This document shows positions 8,586-17,357 of a DNA stretch of 29,041 nucleotides, piece after piece. Each line of letters opens with the position of its first letter. The stretch's first letter is position 1. The translations under genes were made by a program, and so were the position numbers. Below the pieces are notes generated by a model. The model saw nothing but the letters and a program-made list of their open reading frames with translations, was not told the origin of the DNA and made no database searches. The DNA is from Trichomonas tenax (Eukaryota > Parabasalia > Trichomonadida > Trichomonadidae): contig JALKBU010000653.1 in assembly GCA_023091735.1 (NCBI GenBank), forward strand, positions 1 through 29,041, in the 5' to 3' direction.

Positions 8586-9650
8586 ATGTCAGTAAAAGTT
8601 AAGTTCGAATCGTTCTCAGATGGCTCTGAGAACATCAAATTCATCAACAATTCATACGTCTTCGACTATCCTTGCAAAAGTCTTAGTTACTGCCACCCTT
8701 ACGAGGTCACACTTAGCCACGGCTGTTTCCTTATCGAGCTCTGGGGTTCCCAAGGCGGTGATGCACGCGAACTGAATGATCCGTCAGACAACCTTGCAAA
8801 CAAAGGCGGCCCTGGTGCATACACACACGGCACACTATCTGTCAGCGATAAGATTATATTATACCTTTACCTTGGCTCCAAAGGCGAAGACCAGACTAGT
8901 ACACAGTCAGGTGTCACCAGCTTTGGAGGATGGAACTTCGGAGGCAATGCAGGAAGAGATTTGGTCGATACTCTTTCTTCTCCACCGGAATCTGGAGCTG
9001 GTGGAGGTGGAGGAGTTGATCTGAGACTCCTTCCTGTTGATACGAAGACGACAGATGAAGCGCTTCTTAACAGATCAATTCTGAGTCGCATCATGTGCGC
9101 AGGAAGCGGTGGAGGTGCATTATCTGAGGGTTCTTCATTTACAGATGAAAGCCGAAGTAACTATGGTCGTGGGCTTTCTGGATGTGCGCTATCCGGCATA
9201 AGTAAGTATCGATATATAAATGGAGGAACCCAAACCTTAGGAGAGTTGGACAAAGGTTTAGGTGGGTACTCGTATCTCTACCAAGCTGGATGTGCTTATG
9301 GTGGATCTGGATACAGAGGTAGCTACCATACCATCACATCACCCCCTCAGGAGTATGTCACTCACTCTGGTGCAGGAGGAAGCTCCTATATCAGTGGCTA
9401 TGATGGTTGCATCTCTCCTATTGGTGGAACTAAATTCCATCATTCGGGGATCTACTTCACCGATGCATTAATGATCGATGGTAATGAAAGCATGCCTCAG
9501 CCCGACTTTAGCTATGATGTTGGTCATAAAGGCCATGGATCTGCTCGAATTACCGTTCTTGGAGTTAATTGTTTCACTCAAACGATCAGATATAGAAAAC
9601 ATTATTCGAATCTTCTTGTTTATGCATGTGTAATAGATACTGAGCAATAG
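8586..9650 (+). CDS. Glycine-rich ALK/LTK-type domain protein, copy 3 (intact)
   Basis: A 354-residue protein, the only complete member of three paralogues here. Residues ~15-110 form the beta-rich part (YPCKSLSYC, VTLSHGCFLIELWGSQGG, IILYLYLGSKGEDQ). Residues ~115-300 are the glycine-rich part (GGWNFGGN, ESGAGGGGGVDLRLL, RIMCAGSGGGA, GAGGSSYISGYDGC), and GSARITVL closes the domain near residue 320. The layout matches the glycine-rich domain family that also occurs in ALK/LTK receptors. No signal peptide or clear transmembrane helix is seen, so location and role are unknown; in trichomonads these are abundant, uncharacterised proteins. Start: ATG 8586, because ATG 8582 opens a six-codon frame only (MNVSKS). 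Codons are more GC-rich than in the two dead copies, as expected if this one is still under selection. Confidence 0.87.
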   Translation: MSVKVKFESFSDGSENIKFINNSYVFDYPCKSLSYCHPYEVTLSHGCFLIELWGSQGGDARELNDPSDNLANKGGPGAYTHGTLSVSDKIILYLYLGSKGEDQTSTQSGVTSFGGWNFGGNAGRDLVDTLSSPPESGAGGGGGVDLRLLPVDTKTTDEALLNRSILSRIMCAGSGGGALSEGSSFTDESRSNYGRGLSGCALSGISKYRYINGGTQTLGELDKGLGGYSYLYQAGCAYGGSGYRGSYHTITSPPQEYVTHSGAGGSSYISGYDGCISPIGGTKFHHSGIYFTDALMIDGNESMPQPDFSYDVGHKGHGSARITVLGVNCFTQTIRYRKHYSNLLVYACVIDTEQ

Positions 9651-9757
9651 ATATTATTTATATGATGACGATAGAATTGTCTAAAAATTGATTCATAAAG
9701 TCAGATTTTTGTCAAATAAAGTGGCTGAATTTTCCTTCAAACTCAAAATTTTTATAA

Positions 9758-10723
9758 ATGTTAAGCGTTACAAAGCCTGCTATCAATGAGAGATCTGTAT
9801 TCCATGGCTGTGAGATAGTTCCTGCATATTTGTACCATAAATGGGATCAACACCATGAATATCCACCTCAAACAGGAAATGTTCTTCATATTAACACATC
9901 AACAATAAATTTAGCGATAATTGACATTGATTTTGGAATTATTCCTCAAAATACAAAAAATAAACTAACAAAAATAATTCTTGATGAATTAGACAAATTA
10001 GGAGAAAATGTCGTTGTTAAAACAGCACATAATGGATTGCATATATATTGCACATTCATAAACCTCTTTGTCAACAGTAAAAATCGATACATTGCATGCA
10101 CAAAATCGAGTGATTATTCGATCGACGTTTTCTTTTCGAAGCCTTCACATTTGAAATCAAATGTTATGTTTCCACCATCATTCATAAGAGAATTAGATGA
10201 AACGGAAATCTTAAAATATGAATTCATTAGAGGCAATGAAAACGCACAACGCATTCCTTCAATAGATGAAATAACTCAAAGTTTATCCAATGTTATTGAT
10301 GTTTCAGGATTAAAGTCGCTTCTTGAAGAACTGTCAAAAGAACAAATTCAGAAACATACCGAACGAAAAATTCCTAGATTTGCAACAATGGAACTTGGAG
10401 AAGCTTTAGTAGATGGTCTGCCTGGACTGAATATATCAGCCTCAATCGATAAATCTACTAAAGGTATTGTTTCTTTATCTGAAGTCGTCAAAGGAATTAA
10501 TGCAATGAAGAACTTACATGGAGCAGATCAAAAATATGTTTCCAGACTTCTCCAGAAGCTAAGAAGTATAGTTAATATAGATTCGAATGAGTTCAATGAT
10601 ATTTTAGCAAAAGTCGGAAATGAAGAAACAACATGGGGAGGATTAATGAAAATCATTAATCTTGCGAACTTTCAATATTATTGCAACGTTATTGGACCAA
10701 TGACTTCAATGAACAAGAATTAA
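9758..10723 (+). CDS. Archaeo-eukaryotic primase-like (PrimPol) protein, stand-alone
   Basis: A 321-residue protein whose first ~160 residues carry the three AEP primase motifs in order: IDIDFG (metal-binding D-x-D, about residue 55), HNGLHIYC (the s-x-H motif, about 92) and SIDVFF (the hD motif, about 121). Spacing fits primase-polymerase domains of large DNA viruses, plasmids and virus-like transposons, which make primers or DNA for replication. The C-terminal half is helical and unrecognised (LLEELSKEQIQKH, VSRLLQKLRSIVN). In viral and mobile-element proteins this domain is often followed by an SF3/D5 helicase; none follows here. The gene lies between the glycine-rich gene and eL8, with no other element genes adjacent. 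It is either a truncated mobile-element gene kept open or a small domesticated protein. The assignment rests on motifs only. Confidence 0.65.
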   Translation: MLSVTKPAINERSVFHGCEIVPAYLYHKWDQHHEYPPQTGNVLHINTSTINLAIIDIDFGIIPQNTKNKLTKIILDELDKLGENVVVKTAHNGLHIYCTFINLFVNSKNRYIACTKSSDYSIDVFFSKPSHLKSNVMFPPSFIRELDETEILKYEFIRGNENAQRIPSIDEITQSLSNVIDVSGLKSLLEELSKEQIQKHTERKIPRFATMELGEALVDGLPGLNISASIDKSTKGIVSLSEVVKGINAMKNLHGADQKYVSRLLQKLRSIVNIDSNEFNDILAKVGNEETTWGGLMKIINLANFQYYCNVIGPMTSMNKN

Positions 10724-11138
10724 TTATGCTGAATAATTTTAAATAGAATAAAATATTATCCTTCTTCATTATTTTGGCTCAAAACAATTTAATTACGACT
10801 TGCAAGCAAATAAATACACAGCAGATTCTCTATTTTGTAAAAAACGAATTGATGCATGTTTTCTCATGAAGAAAATGAGAAATGAAGAATGAATGTTGTG
10901 ACCATAATGCAAAGAATTCCTTAAAAACGAACAAATTCTCATATTAATCAGGCAGCATCAATGAATTGCTTCACATCAAATCAAAATAAATTATATAAAA
11001 AAGGGTGGAGATTTTATAAAATGAAGTGAAAAAAAATCAAAATAATCTAATATCATCCTTTGGATTTGAAAGAGAGCAATTGTAAGGAAAAAAGATGTTT
11101 CATTTGTGCGATATTATGCTTTATAATAGCCAATGTTT
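10724..11138. other. Gap between convergent genes
   Basis: Shared 3' flank of the primase-like gene and eL8. AT-rich. I see no gene, RNA or strong repeat. The 63-codon plus-strand frame that overlaps the eL8 end is a shadow. Confidence 0.5.
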
Positions 11139-11873
11139 TTACTCATGGAGCTTGCCTTGGGCACGGAGCTTCTCGATTGTCTTCTCTGAGAGCTCACCAC
11201 CACCCCACTGGTGCATCTCCTCCTTGTAGTGGGCAAGGAAGCCGGAGTTGACTGTGTCGATGATCTTGGAGAAAGCGGCACGGTCTTCTGGCTTGACCTC
11301 GGAGAGAGCAACGCAGGAGCATGTCTTCATACCAACGATCTGGCCAAGGCGGGACTTGCTCTTGACGATGCAGTAAGGAATTTCGAGGTTGCGGCAGAGA
11401 GCTGGCATCCAGATGACGAGCTCGATTGGGTCGACATCGTTAGCGATGATGACGAGCTGGGCCTTCTTGGATTCGATGGCAGCGGTAACATTCTTAACAC
11501 CCTGGACAAGTGCCTTCTTGTTGCCAGAGCCAGCAACCTTAAGGTCCTTCTTGGCCTTCTCAGCATCCTCCTTGTTGCGGAGCTTCTTCTCAGCCTTTGT
11601 CTCTGGTCTGTACTTCTCGAGGAACTTGAAGACCTGGACGGCAGCGGCCTTGTCGAGTGTGTGGTTAAAGTGGTTCACCGGCGGTGGGACCTTCAGGCGC
11701 TTCATGAGGATGCGGCGCTGGCGCTGGAGCTGGACATACTTCGGGAACTGGACGTTGGCTGTCTTGTCAGCAGCAACTGGAGCAGCTTCCTCGGCGAAGA
11801 GGAACTCCTGCTTAACAATATCCTTGTCCTCAATGACCTTCTCTGGGGCAGAACGTATAGCCTTGCGAGCCAT
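11139..11873 (-). CDS. RPL7A: 60S ribosomal protein eL8 (L7a)
   Basis: A 244-residue protein, near the family's usual length, part of the large ribosomal subunit. The L7Ae/eL8 RNA-binding domain is clear: KALVQGVKNVTAAIESKKAQ, then LVIIANDVDPIELVIWMPALC, IPYCIVKSKSRLGQIVG and TCSCVALSEV. The eukaryotic N-terminal extension is present too (PKYVQLQRQRRILMKRLKVPP). Start: the ATG at 11873 gives MARKAIRSAP, the expected N-terminus; the upstream in-frame ATG at 11924 would add 17 unrelated residues. Codons are strongly GC-rich compared with all neighbours, typical of a highly expressed gene. The stop TAA is followed by AAA, giving the UAAA used for polyadenylation in trichomonads. A CCTTTT word lies about 10 bases before the ATG. 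Confidence 0.96.
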   Translation of the reverse strand: MARKAIRSAPEKVIEDKDIVKQEFLFAEEAAPVAADKTANVQFPKYVQLQRQRRILMKRLKVPPPVNHFNHTLDKAAAVQVFKFLEKYRPETKAEKKLRNKEDAEKAKKDLKVAGSGNKKALVQGVKNVTAAIESKKAQLVIIANDVDPIELVIWMPALCRNLEIPYCIVKSKSRLGQIVGMKTCSCVALSEVKPEDRAAFSKIIDTVNSGFLAHYKEEMHQWGGGELSEKTIEKLRAQGKLHE

Positions 11874-12130
11874 GGTTGAAAAGGACCAACATAACCGCCG
11901 GACGATAAAAAAAGACCTAGCCAAAACCGCTAATGTAAACTTTGTCAGAAAATATCTGTCTGTAAGTCAGAATTCACATCCAAATTTTTCCATATTTATC
12001 TTCTGCATAATATTTTATAATTAAACCAATAATAAAAATTATATGACATCATTGTTGACATGCCGTCAAATAATCTTAAAATTGTCATGTAAAATATCGC
12101 TTTGCCACTATGTCAGAAATCTCGTCCAAA
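11874..12130 (-). promoter_or_regulatory. 5' flank of eL8 with TGACATG/GTCATGTAAA words
   Basis: On the plus strand the flank holds GTTGACATGCCGTCAAA (about 12054-12070) and TTGTCATGTAAAAT (about 12082-12095), the same family of words as in the cluster at 4141-4262. Immediately before the ATG (minus strand) is CCTTTTCAACC, which resembles the pyrimidine start-site motif of many trichomonad genes. The promoter role is inferred from position. Confidence 0.35.
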
Positions 12131-12248
12131 ATTTGTTTATGCTTATAATGTTTCTATTTTGGTGAAAAAAGGTCTATTTTGGAAGTTAAAAAAAATCGGG
12201 CCTTCGGCATATACACTAATAAACTAATCCAGTAGAATATCAAAGATG

Positions 12249-12302
12249 TCCTCCCTTCTTCTCTTCCTCTTTTTCCCTCTCCTTTTCTCTCTTATCTTTT
12301 TT
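12249..12302 (+). repeat. Polypyrimidine tract
   Basis: About 54 bases of T and C with a single A (near 12293), in an AT-rich setting with no coding gene on either side. The reverse strand is correspondingly all purine. Function unknown; such tracts can be splice-like, nucleosome-excluding or triplex-forming, but nothing else here supports a choice. Confidence 0.7.
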
Positions 12303-13518
12303 GTTCATTTAATGATTAAAATAAACATAAAGCAGAAAGAGGAAATTCCACACTGTCCTGAATTTCTTCTCCAAACCAAGGCTATTGGATCTCGTGTCTG
12401 ATGAATTTTAAAAGTTAAATTTATTCATAATCATCCAGAAAGACTTACAAAGAATATGATATAAACACCAACCAGTAAATTCTTTCGTGAGTATATCTAA
12501 CCTTATTTTCTTACAGGCGGCACAACAGCGGACGCGATTTGTATCACATGTCAAGAATTACATATACCAAAGCAAAATCAGTTCTTATTTTACTTGTACA
12601 ATCAACATTCATTAAGCAATTATCGAAATTCTTTGTAAAAAATTGTTCAAGCTCCACAACATAGTAAGAATCATTATGTTAATACTACTAACATCATTCG
12701 AGAGTACACCAAACAAAATCCTTCGGATTTGATTTTCTTTCAAATACCGACATTTTTTCAAAATGCGCGCAGCTACTTATATGTTGCAACACTAGGTTAC
12801 TCAAGGTAATTACAATATAACGCAGGCGTATAATGCAGTCAATTCTGATAAATTGAGTCAGATATGCACACATATTCAGCCATTTCAATAGTCTTTTATT
12901 CTTACAACACGTATTATATCACTATGTATACATTGAAAACAGATCGTCGTTGATGAAAAGTCGGTTTTCCTTGCAAAAATCGAATTCTGTTTTTTTTTCG
13001 ATAATTATCACGCAAAATGATTTGTAATGCGAGGGGAAATGTATGCAGTGCTCGACCGCACTATGATTTCGTTATACATATTTGATAATACTTTAAAATA
13101 AAAAAGATATCTCCAGATATGAGGAAAAAGTAAGTAATTTCGACTTGTTGACTTCAAATTCACGTTTAACCATTGACGTACTATAAGATAGTTTCATGGT
13201 TTTCTTCAGCGACGGGGGCGAGTATTCAAAGTTCGACGACCTCGAATTGAGAGCTGCGTTTTTGAAGCCGAAATACTGATTGTTTCCCCAAAATTGTTCC
13301 GAAAATTTTCGAGATTTGAGTGCACGTCATCTTTATATAGTCTAGGCTATATATAGAACCAAAATAAACGATGAATCAGTTTTGAAATTTTCAGGATTGG
13401 ATTTAAATTTTCGATTTTTATATAAAATATGAATTCTTAGGCATTACCATTTATGATTTCAAGTCCTAAAGGATAAATTTGTAAAAAATAGTTTTCTTTT
13501 TCACGAAAAAAAAAATAT

Positions 13519-13850
13519 ATTATCGTACAGATCTGAGATTTTAGTTGAATCAGCTTAATCAAACACTGCTGAGGCCTAAGCGAGTGTATTCACCTGTCAA
13601 AATGCTTTGAGAGTTGAAACCCCCTAAAGATTTTGAGGGGAAAATAATCGATTAGAATTGAGTGCCAAATTATCGTAAAGTATTTTTTGAGACCATAATT
13701 ATCGTAGAGCCATATTTTGAGATCTCAAAAAATCGGTCTATTTTATTCTTTGATTATAGCACTATCATAAACATTTCAATTCCATTTATGGAATTTTTCC
13801 AATTTAAATAATAGTTATACTATTTTGAGGGGAAAATAATCGAAAAATTA
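13519..13850 (+). repeat. Direct repeats with clustered TTATCG words
   Basis: A 21-base word starting TTTTGAGGGGAAAATAATCG occurs exactly at 13631-13651 and 13823-13843. Between them a ~29-base unit occurs twice in tandem (about 13668-13697 and 13696-13728), each with TTATCGTA followed by a TTTTGAGA word. TATCG words also occur near 13521 and 13849. TATCGT resembles a published Myb recognition element of Trichomonas vaginalis; a regulatory role here is a guess. Confidence 0.5.
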
Positions 13851-14326
13851 TCGAACAGTTTTATAATTCTCCATTTTTATTATCTTCACCAATGTAAGTA
13901 GTAGTTTTCTATGGTGAGAAAAAATCGAAAATATTTCTCAATAACACAAATCGAGTATATTAACGTGTGGGCGATCATTAATCTGGAATAATTATCTGTT
14001 GGATTTGTAAAACTATCAAAAAAATTGTGTGATTTGAGGACTCACAATTTACCAAATAAACACACAAACACAATATGCTTACGCAATGTTATCAATCCTA
14101 ATTGGTCACTTATCAATTGAGAAGCATACAAAACAGATTTGAGATGATACTGATTCATCCCCAAAGTCTCTACTCACAATAAGATGATAAAAAATCGAGA
14201 CTACAATTTCCAAACCTTAGCCGCCTGATTTTCAAACAAACCGTTTAGAATTTGATATCCAAAAGTGACAATCTTGATTATAAATTTTCAAGTATTTACA
14301 AATTGTAAACCACTGAATTTGTTTCT

Positions 14327-14621
14327 ATGGCCCCTGTTTTTAATTCTCTATATGCTGAACCCGTGGCTTACTATTGATGTCTATGATGATTCAGAAGATT
14401 CAAATGGTTCTTGCTTCATGGGAGTCTTTAATCGTCCACCAGCTGAAATAGCTGCATCTCTTCCTAGACCAACAACACCATTCAGTTACCCATCGAAAAT
14501 GACAATACAGACTAAATGTGTCGAGGAATACTCTTCTTCTTCCTGCGAGGTTGAGAGCCCAGAAATTCACGGTCATCCTTCAACCTTCTTCATTCAAGGA
14601 TCTCTTGTTTCTGTCTTTTAG
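14327..14621 (+). pseudogene. Small Ser/Pro-rich protein of unknown function, frameshifted
   Basis: ATG 14327 opens MAPVFNSLYAEPVAYY, which ends at a TGA near 14375. The adjacent frame continues without a gap as DVYDDSEDSNGSCFMG, then NRPPAEIAASLPRPTTPF, to a TAG at 14621. Codon use from 14370 to 14600 is GC-richer and more coding-like than the surroundings. One base change near 14370 would give a single protein of about 97 residues. I do not recognise it; it could also be the tail of a larger lost gene. The minus-one extension upstream (from 14265) is hydrophobic AT-rich translation and is probably not coding. Confidence 0.4.
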
Positions 14622-15742
14622 AGGTATAGAGTTTTGTTTACTTACACTTCAATATCCCTTGATGATTTATGTACGATATGTTATTCTTATCGTTAAATTC
14701 ATAACATCAAGTCTATCTTGTTTAATATATAAAATTAGGTTTGTTTATAACTTTCTCTTATTTCCTTTCTTTATCTCTGTTTTTTTCATTTGGCCAAATA
14801 TTAATTCGACAATGATGCCTTAAGCACCTGTATTTTCATTCGGTGATAATCTCAGATTGGGAAACTGTATATAAATAACTTAGTAATTTTTCGATATTTC
14901 AAGGATAATAGCAAACTGTTCTGGGAATATTTACAAAATATATGTTTGAATTAAAAACTATTCTAAATATCAAAAAGTATATATGAAATATAGTTAAACT
15001 GCTTCAGATGTTTCGCCTTAAGTCGCTTCTATAACTGATCTTGTCTTCAGTATCAAGATTTTTAAAAGTGACAAGTTAAAATCTTTTACTTTTTTGGTGA
15101 TTTTGGTGCGGATAACGCTTAAATATTTTATTATCATCCCATTTTCAGATCAGTTGCACAGAAAGGTACGATAATGATGTCAAATTTAAGCGCTCAAAAT
15201 CATTCGCTACTTCTCGACATCTAAAGGGTTTACTTTCACGTTGTTTCAATAAATAAATAACCACAATATATATACATATTATTCATCATATACACAACGC
15301 AAAATTTTCGCTTCAAAGCTTGATAACAATGATTTCGAAAGATTAAATACAAATCACCTAAAACCATTATATTAACATATTAATTGATATACCTTGAATC
15401 GAAATATCTTTAGAGTTCTCCAAAATCCTTTCATCATCAATATCGATAATTTGATAATTAACATTTTGTTGACTCATGTTAATACAATTACGAAAGCGTC
15501 AAATTCTTAGTTGATGAGCAAAAAATAATAACATTGCTATCGCATATAAAATAATAAAATCATAATTCCGATAAAAAGTGACACAAAAGTAACGGTAACT
15601 GACATGTAAACATGAATATTTAACAAATAAATATTTACGTGGCATGTGATTATAAATGACTATTGTAAGATTGATATCCTATATTTGTTTAAATTTACTT
15701 TGAAAAGAAAAATTAAGTGCATCATTGGCACTGGTAGCAAAA
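14622..15742. other. 1.1-kb AT-rich gap
   Basis: Nothing gene-like is seen on either strand. Near its right end (15575-15660) it holds TAAAAAGTGACACAAAAG, ACTGACATGTAAACATG and TTTACGTGGCATGTGA, which belong to the TTTAC-N2-GTCA word family seen elsewhere at 5' flanks. Confidence 0.5.
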
Positions 15743-15970
15743 ATGCAATCCAGTCCACAGTTCTTCCTTTCAGACTCGATCTTCGAAATAATCAGCGATT
15801 TACTCTACAGAATGCCTCTGAAAGGAAGAACTGTGGACTGGATTGCTGGCACCTTGGCTGCCTGCCCCAATCAAGCATTTAATTTTGCTCTTCAGAGGCA
15901 TTCTGAAGTGGAAATCTTTGATTTCTTAATGATGGTGTATGAAAGGAAGATCTGTGTGTTTAGCTGCTAA
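15743..15970 (+). other. Short coding-like frame within a foldback element
   Basis: A frame from ATG 15743 to TAA 15970 (75 codons) includes SDSIFEIISDLLYRMPLKG and TLAACPNQAFNFALQRHSEV, and is GC-richer than its surroundings. It spans the inverted repeat at 15745-15846, so residues ~3-10 and ~27-36 are encoded by complementary copies of the same DNA. It may be a fragment of a real gene rearranged by an inversion-duplication, or chance. No family is recognised. Confidence 0.3.
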
Positions 15971-16034
15971 CATGCGTGGTACCTGTGTCAATGTAGTCCC
16001 CAGTTCTTCCCGTCAGACGAGATTTTGAAATAAA
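15745..16034. repeat. Perfect 30-bp inverted repeat plus direct repeat
   Basis: Bases 15745-15774 (starting GCAATCCAGTCCACAG) and 15817-15846 (ending CTGTGGACTGGATTGC) are perfect reverse complements with a 42-base loop. A second inverted pair, AGAATGCCTCTGAA (15809-15822) and TTCAGAGGCATTCT (15891-15904), overlaps it. A diverged direct copy of the left arm and its neighbour (about 15753-15792) lies at 15996-16034, so the unit is bounded by ~39-bp direct repeats. Confidence 0.85.
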
Positions 16035-16064
16035 AACTAATACATAATTTGAATGATTATAGGA

Positions 16065-16188
16065 CTTTACATGTCAAAAATATTAATATTTTGACAAATA
16101 AAACTAGAGATTCTAACAACTTTACACGTCAGCTATTATCACTTTTTGAGTCACTTTTCGTGACAACTTTCGGTACGTGACACATATG
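16065..16188 (+). promoter_or_regulatory. Second cluster of TTTAC-N2-GTCA-like motifs
   Basis: CTTTACATGTCAAAAA (16065-16080), ATTTTGACAAATAAA (about 16088), CTTTACACGTCAGC (16120-16133), GAGTCACTTTTCGTGACAAC and CGGTACGTGACACATATG follow within about 120 bases. They end just before the ankyrin pseudogene, the same arrangement as at 4141-4262. Confidence 0.4.
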
Positions 16189-16205
16189 AATTTTTAAATT
16201 CTTAA

Positions 16206-16922
16206 GGCGTGAAAATTAAACATAATGATTTGATATCAGCAGTCCGTGGTGGTAATCTTAGGATTATTGAATCATTAAGCATTAAGTCTGATGATTTTGG
16301 ACAATGACTTTCAAGCGCCTTCGAAAATCATTGGAACTCAATTGCAGAATGGTTTATGGAAAATTTCCAAATTCAAAACATCTCTGAATTCACAAGGGAT
16401 AGTTTTATTAGTTACAATTTTGAAGCATTTTAAAATATAATTATAATTGCAAAATATGATGTTTTTAACAAAGAAATGAGTACTCAATTACTGCTATCAT
16501 CAATTAAAACCAAGGCAATTAAAATAGTTCAATATATGATTGAGCATGGAGCTAATGTCAACATGAAAGTAATCAATCATTCATATTTTATCATCATTTT
16601 TGATATCGAATCAATCATTCACGTTTTATCATCATTATGATATGAAACAAATCATTCACATTTAATCATTATTATTGTATAAATATCCATTATTAATTGC
16701 AGTTAAAATAAAATCTCTCGAAATCGTTCGATATCTCGTTGAGCATGGAACCGATATTAACATGAAAGTAATCAATCATTCACATTTTTTCGTCATTACG
16801 ATAGGGAATTATTCATTTACATTTTATCATCATTATTGTATAAATCTCCATTATCAATTGCAGCAGAAATGAAATACCCCGAAATCGTTCAATTCCTAAA
16901 ATTTAAAGGAGCAACTGACTGA
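16206..16922 (+). pseudogene. Ankyrin-repeat protein, broken and expanded
   Basis: Coding traces of a trichomonad-type ankyrin protein. The start is NDLISAVRGGNLRIIESL, stopped by TGA near 16304. LSSAFENHWNSIAEWF continues in another frame. Ankyrin helices follow: KAIKIVQYMIEHGANVNMK, then PLLIAVKIKSLEIVRYLVEH, then PLSIAAEMKYPEIVQFL and GATD with TGA at 16920-16922. After each of the two NMK segments a non-ankyrin insertion of about 116 and 79 bases (16568-16683 and 16766-16844) replaces the usual short loop. Both insertions are made of variants of AATCATTCACATTTTATCAT. Frameshifts and stops make it non-functional. Ankyrin proteins of this type are a very large family in Trichomonas, mostly uncharacterised. 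Confidence 0.85.
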
Positions 16923-17357
16923 GATCTCACATCTTATGTAGGGTGTCTAAAATAACCATTTTAAAAGTCCTATTGAATTTTTGAATATTTTACAGCTTAA
17001 TTGCGAAATATTTCGAATTCGAATGAATTTTTTTATATTGAATTGCCATAAAAATAATCTTATAAACGTTTTTGTCATGGCCATTCATATTTGCATGTAA
17101 AATAATGTATGTCCATTGATATTATTATTGTTAAACACCGCCTGGACCGAAAACAAACCACAATAAATTCCAAAAAACCTCTCGACCCATCAAAAACAGC
17201 CTGGTGTGAGCATCGCCATTAAATTCGGGGCGTGGGCGGACGCCTAGTCTCCTACATTCAGGGAATTAGTGTCTCGCATTTTCATAAAATCGATATTTTT
17301 TTGACATGCAAAAAATTTCATTGACTTATAAAATAATAAGGTTAAAAATAAAAATCA
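16923..17357. other. 5' flank of the Sac1-like gene with a GC-richer patch
   Basis: No gene. About 17140-17275 is GC-richer than its surroundings (e.g. GGGGCGTGGGCGGACGCC). Nearer the gene, TTTGACATGCAAAAA and CATTGACTTATAAAATAATAA (about 17310-17340) resemble the TGAC-type words at other 5' flanks. Confidence 0.45.

Larger units (their letters stand above)
12131..14326. other. 2.2-kb gene-free region with short repeats
   Basis: No frame with coding character is seen on either strand. It contains a pyrimidine tract (12249-12302), a cluster of TATCG words and direct repeats (13519-13850), and a somewhat GC-richer patch around 13205-13270. Short palindromic words such as TATATAG...CTATATA occur near 13335-13355. 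No RNA gene is recognised. Confidence 0.5.

Noticed and set aside
11211..12024. Long plus-strand frames (222 and 211 codons) over the eL8 gene
   Set aside because: They are antisense shadows of the GC-rich eL8 coding sequence; no domain, and eL8 is certain.
12694..12888. 64-codon minus-strand frame in the gene-free region
   Set aside because: Short, AT-rich, no recognisable motif or conserved neighbour.
16568..16864. Possible introns in the ankyrin gene (GTAATC...TTGCAG boundaries)
   Set aside because: The TTGCAG 3' boundary falls inside the codons for PLLIA and PLSIA, and neither the GTAYGT 5' site nor the ACTAACACACAG 3' site of trichomonad introns is present; a minisatellite insertion explains the sequence better.
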